From Fidelibacterota bacterium (GTDB lineage Bacteria > Fidelibacterota > Marinisomatia > Marinisomatales > TCS55), in assembly GCA_014382015.1 (NCBI GenBank), contig JACNKN010000045.1, positions 1 through 58,321 on the forward strand: a stretch of DNA of 58,321 nucleotides. Reading direction: 5' to 3'. Positions within the stretch are counted from its first letter, which is position 1. Every line of letters starts with the position of its first letter. A program made the position numbers and the translations under genes. The notes under the pieces were generated by a model. It had not been told where the DNA came from. It searched no databases and saw nothing but the letters and a program-made list of their open reading frames with translations. Below are positions 57,525 through 58,321 of this stretch, one piece after another.

Positions 57525-58321
57525 CTAAAAACTGATATTGATTCCAATAGATAATGTGGAATCATTTTTCTTGTAGTTCTGAATATAATAATCCCCTAAA
57601 CCATCTTTTGCAGACTGGGTTGGGTCTTTATCATAAGGAATTGGAGACCCCTCTCCATTATTATCGAATGTAATACTGGATGGTCTCCAAGAATCCGCAG
57701 TATCGTACATGCGAAATATTTTAGGTGCGGGCAAATTATCATTTTTTATTCTATAGCTAATGACAATATCCAGCCATTCAGCTTTGGTTTTAACCGTAAA
57801 TTTATTAATCCAATGTGTTAAAACATCATCTCCAGCTGGTTTATAATAATACTGAGATTCATAATAAAAATTCTCTCCGATTGGGAGTTTCAATTTTGGC
57901 CGAATAGATAATCTGGAAAAAGTCTTGGGTTTTAATTCCGTATTATCCTTGATATCCGATACATAAAGTGAATCGCCACCAGACCAATAAGTGTAAACAT
58001 AAATTGAACTTTTAGAAATGGTTTCCTCACTTTCATTGAGGAATGCTGCACTGATTGAAAACAAATCCCCAATTACACGCCATTTTGCGCCAATTCCATA
58101 GTTGGTTCTGTTCTTGATACCTTGCAATTTATCAAAAGAAGTTTCAAACATCATGAAGGGAGATACCTTGCCATTTGCCCATAAATCAAATTTTAGAATC
58201 AAATCCTGATCGTCTTCGTATGAAGCCCCCTGCCAGCTAGAGACATTTTTATCAAACGCGAGTAAAAATTCTGAATCTTTCAAGGAGAATCCGCCCAATT
58301 CAATATCCCCATTTGCAACTG
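57525..58321 (-). CDS. DUF481-like outer membrane protein (5' end beyond the window)
   Basis: The frame is open to the window edge: before the TTG at 58296-58298 it reads V-A-N-G-D-I-E-L-G-G-F-S-L-K-D-S-E-F, so the true start lies outside. Visible residues form alternating beta strands of a barrel (F-S-I-S-A-A-F-L-N-E-S, F-Y-Y-E-S-Q-Y-Y-Y-K-P) and end in I-G-I-N-I-S-F with a terminal phenylalanine. Resemblance to DUF481 (YdiY-like) proteins is based on the D-x-x-L-x-x-x-F-D-x-W and Y-G-I-G-A-K-W patterns. It precedes the M1 peptidase gene. Confidence 0.75.
   Translation of the reverse strand, partial: VANGDIELGGFSLKDSEFLLAFDKNVSSWQGASYEDDQDLILKFDLWANGKVSPFMMFETSFDKLQGIKNRTNYGIGAKWRVIGDLFSISAAFLNESEETISKSSIYVYTYWSGGDSLYVSDIKDNTELKPKTFSRLSIRPKLKLPIGENFYYESQYYYKPAGDDVLTHWINKFTVKTKAEWLDIVISYRIKNDNLPAPKIFRMYDTADSWRPSSITFDNNGEGSPIPYDKDPTQSAKDGLGDYYIQNYKKNDSTLSIGINISF

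Overview
The window comes from a Gram-negative bacterium of the FCB group. It most resembles Candidatus Marinimicrobia (Neomarinimicrobiota) or a neighbouring lineage such as Ignavibacteriota or Calditrichota. The evidence is two surface proteins ending in type IX secretion (T9SS type A) sorting domains with an N-Y-P-N-P-F-N-P motif, many lipoproteins and beta-barrel-like proteins, moderately low GC, and very long Ig-like proteins. Sequence alone does not fix the phylum. Every gene except rlmB lies on the minus strand, mostly in tight runs with 1-4 base overlaps.

Left end (1-2.4 kb, and on to 4.8 kb): the first 26 codons of dnaX are preceded by a large, Alu-domain type SRP RNA. To their right is a run of envelope genes: a FecR-domain protein, a 44-residue membrane protein, a SelW/Rdx-type selenoprotein read through an in-frame TGA, and three unrecognised genes. 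From 4.9 to 14.4 kb come an FAD/Fe-S D-lactate dehydrogenase-type enzyme, lipoproteins, a Tat-exported PLP enzyme, a MORN/YwqK-type lipoprotein, tRNA-Ser(CGA) and tadA. A 2513-residue T9SS-exported IPT/TIG repeat protein fills 14.4-22.0 kb.

Middle (22-36 kb): a tRNA cluster (Gln-CTG, Arg-ACG, Glu-CTC) is followed by two 114-bp repeats that carry tRNA-Glu 3' fragments split by a palindrome. Next is a second selenoprotein, a lipoprotein with a Big_2 domain and a thioredoxin-like U-G-P-C active site. A porin-like protein, a TlpA-type thioredoxin, gltX and glnS follow. Further on are tRNA-Ser(TGA), a choice-of-anchor B T9SS protein, a serine hydrolase, tRNA-Ser(GGA) and a small GIY-YIG gene bracketed by identical 47-bp copies of a tRNA-Ser fragment plus a palindrome.

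Right part (36-58 kb): a 2828-residue protein with 23 Ig-like repeats is followed by a CNNM/CorC-like membrane protein, a TIGR02206-type membrane protein, a methyltransferase, a TolB-like/TPR protein, an M20 peptidase plus a decayed copy of its 3' end, and a 5-oxoprolinase operon (pxpB-pxpC-symporter-pxpA). In that operon pxpB appears to lack an ATG, GTG or TTG start. rlmB, an M1 aminopeptidase and a truncated DUF481-like protein close the window.

The main discoveries are the two UGA-interrupted selenoprotein genes. In each, the UGA sits exactly at a redox cysteine position and is followed by a hairpin with a three-base, G-first loop. The other notable signal is a set of short-loop palindromes, some of which interrupt or abut duplicated tRNA fragments.
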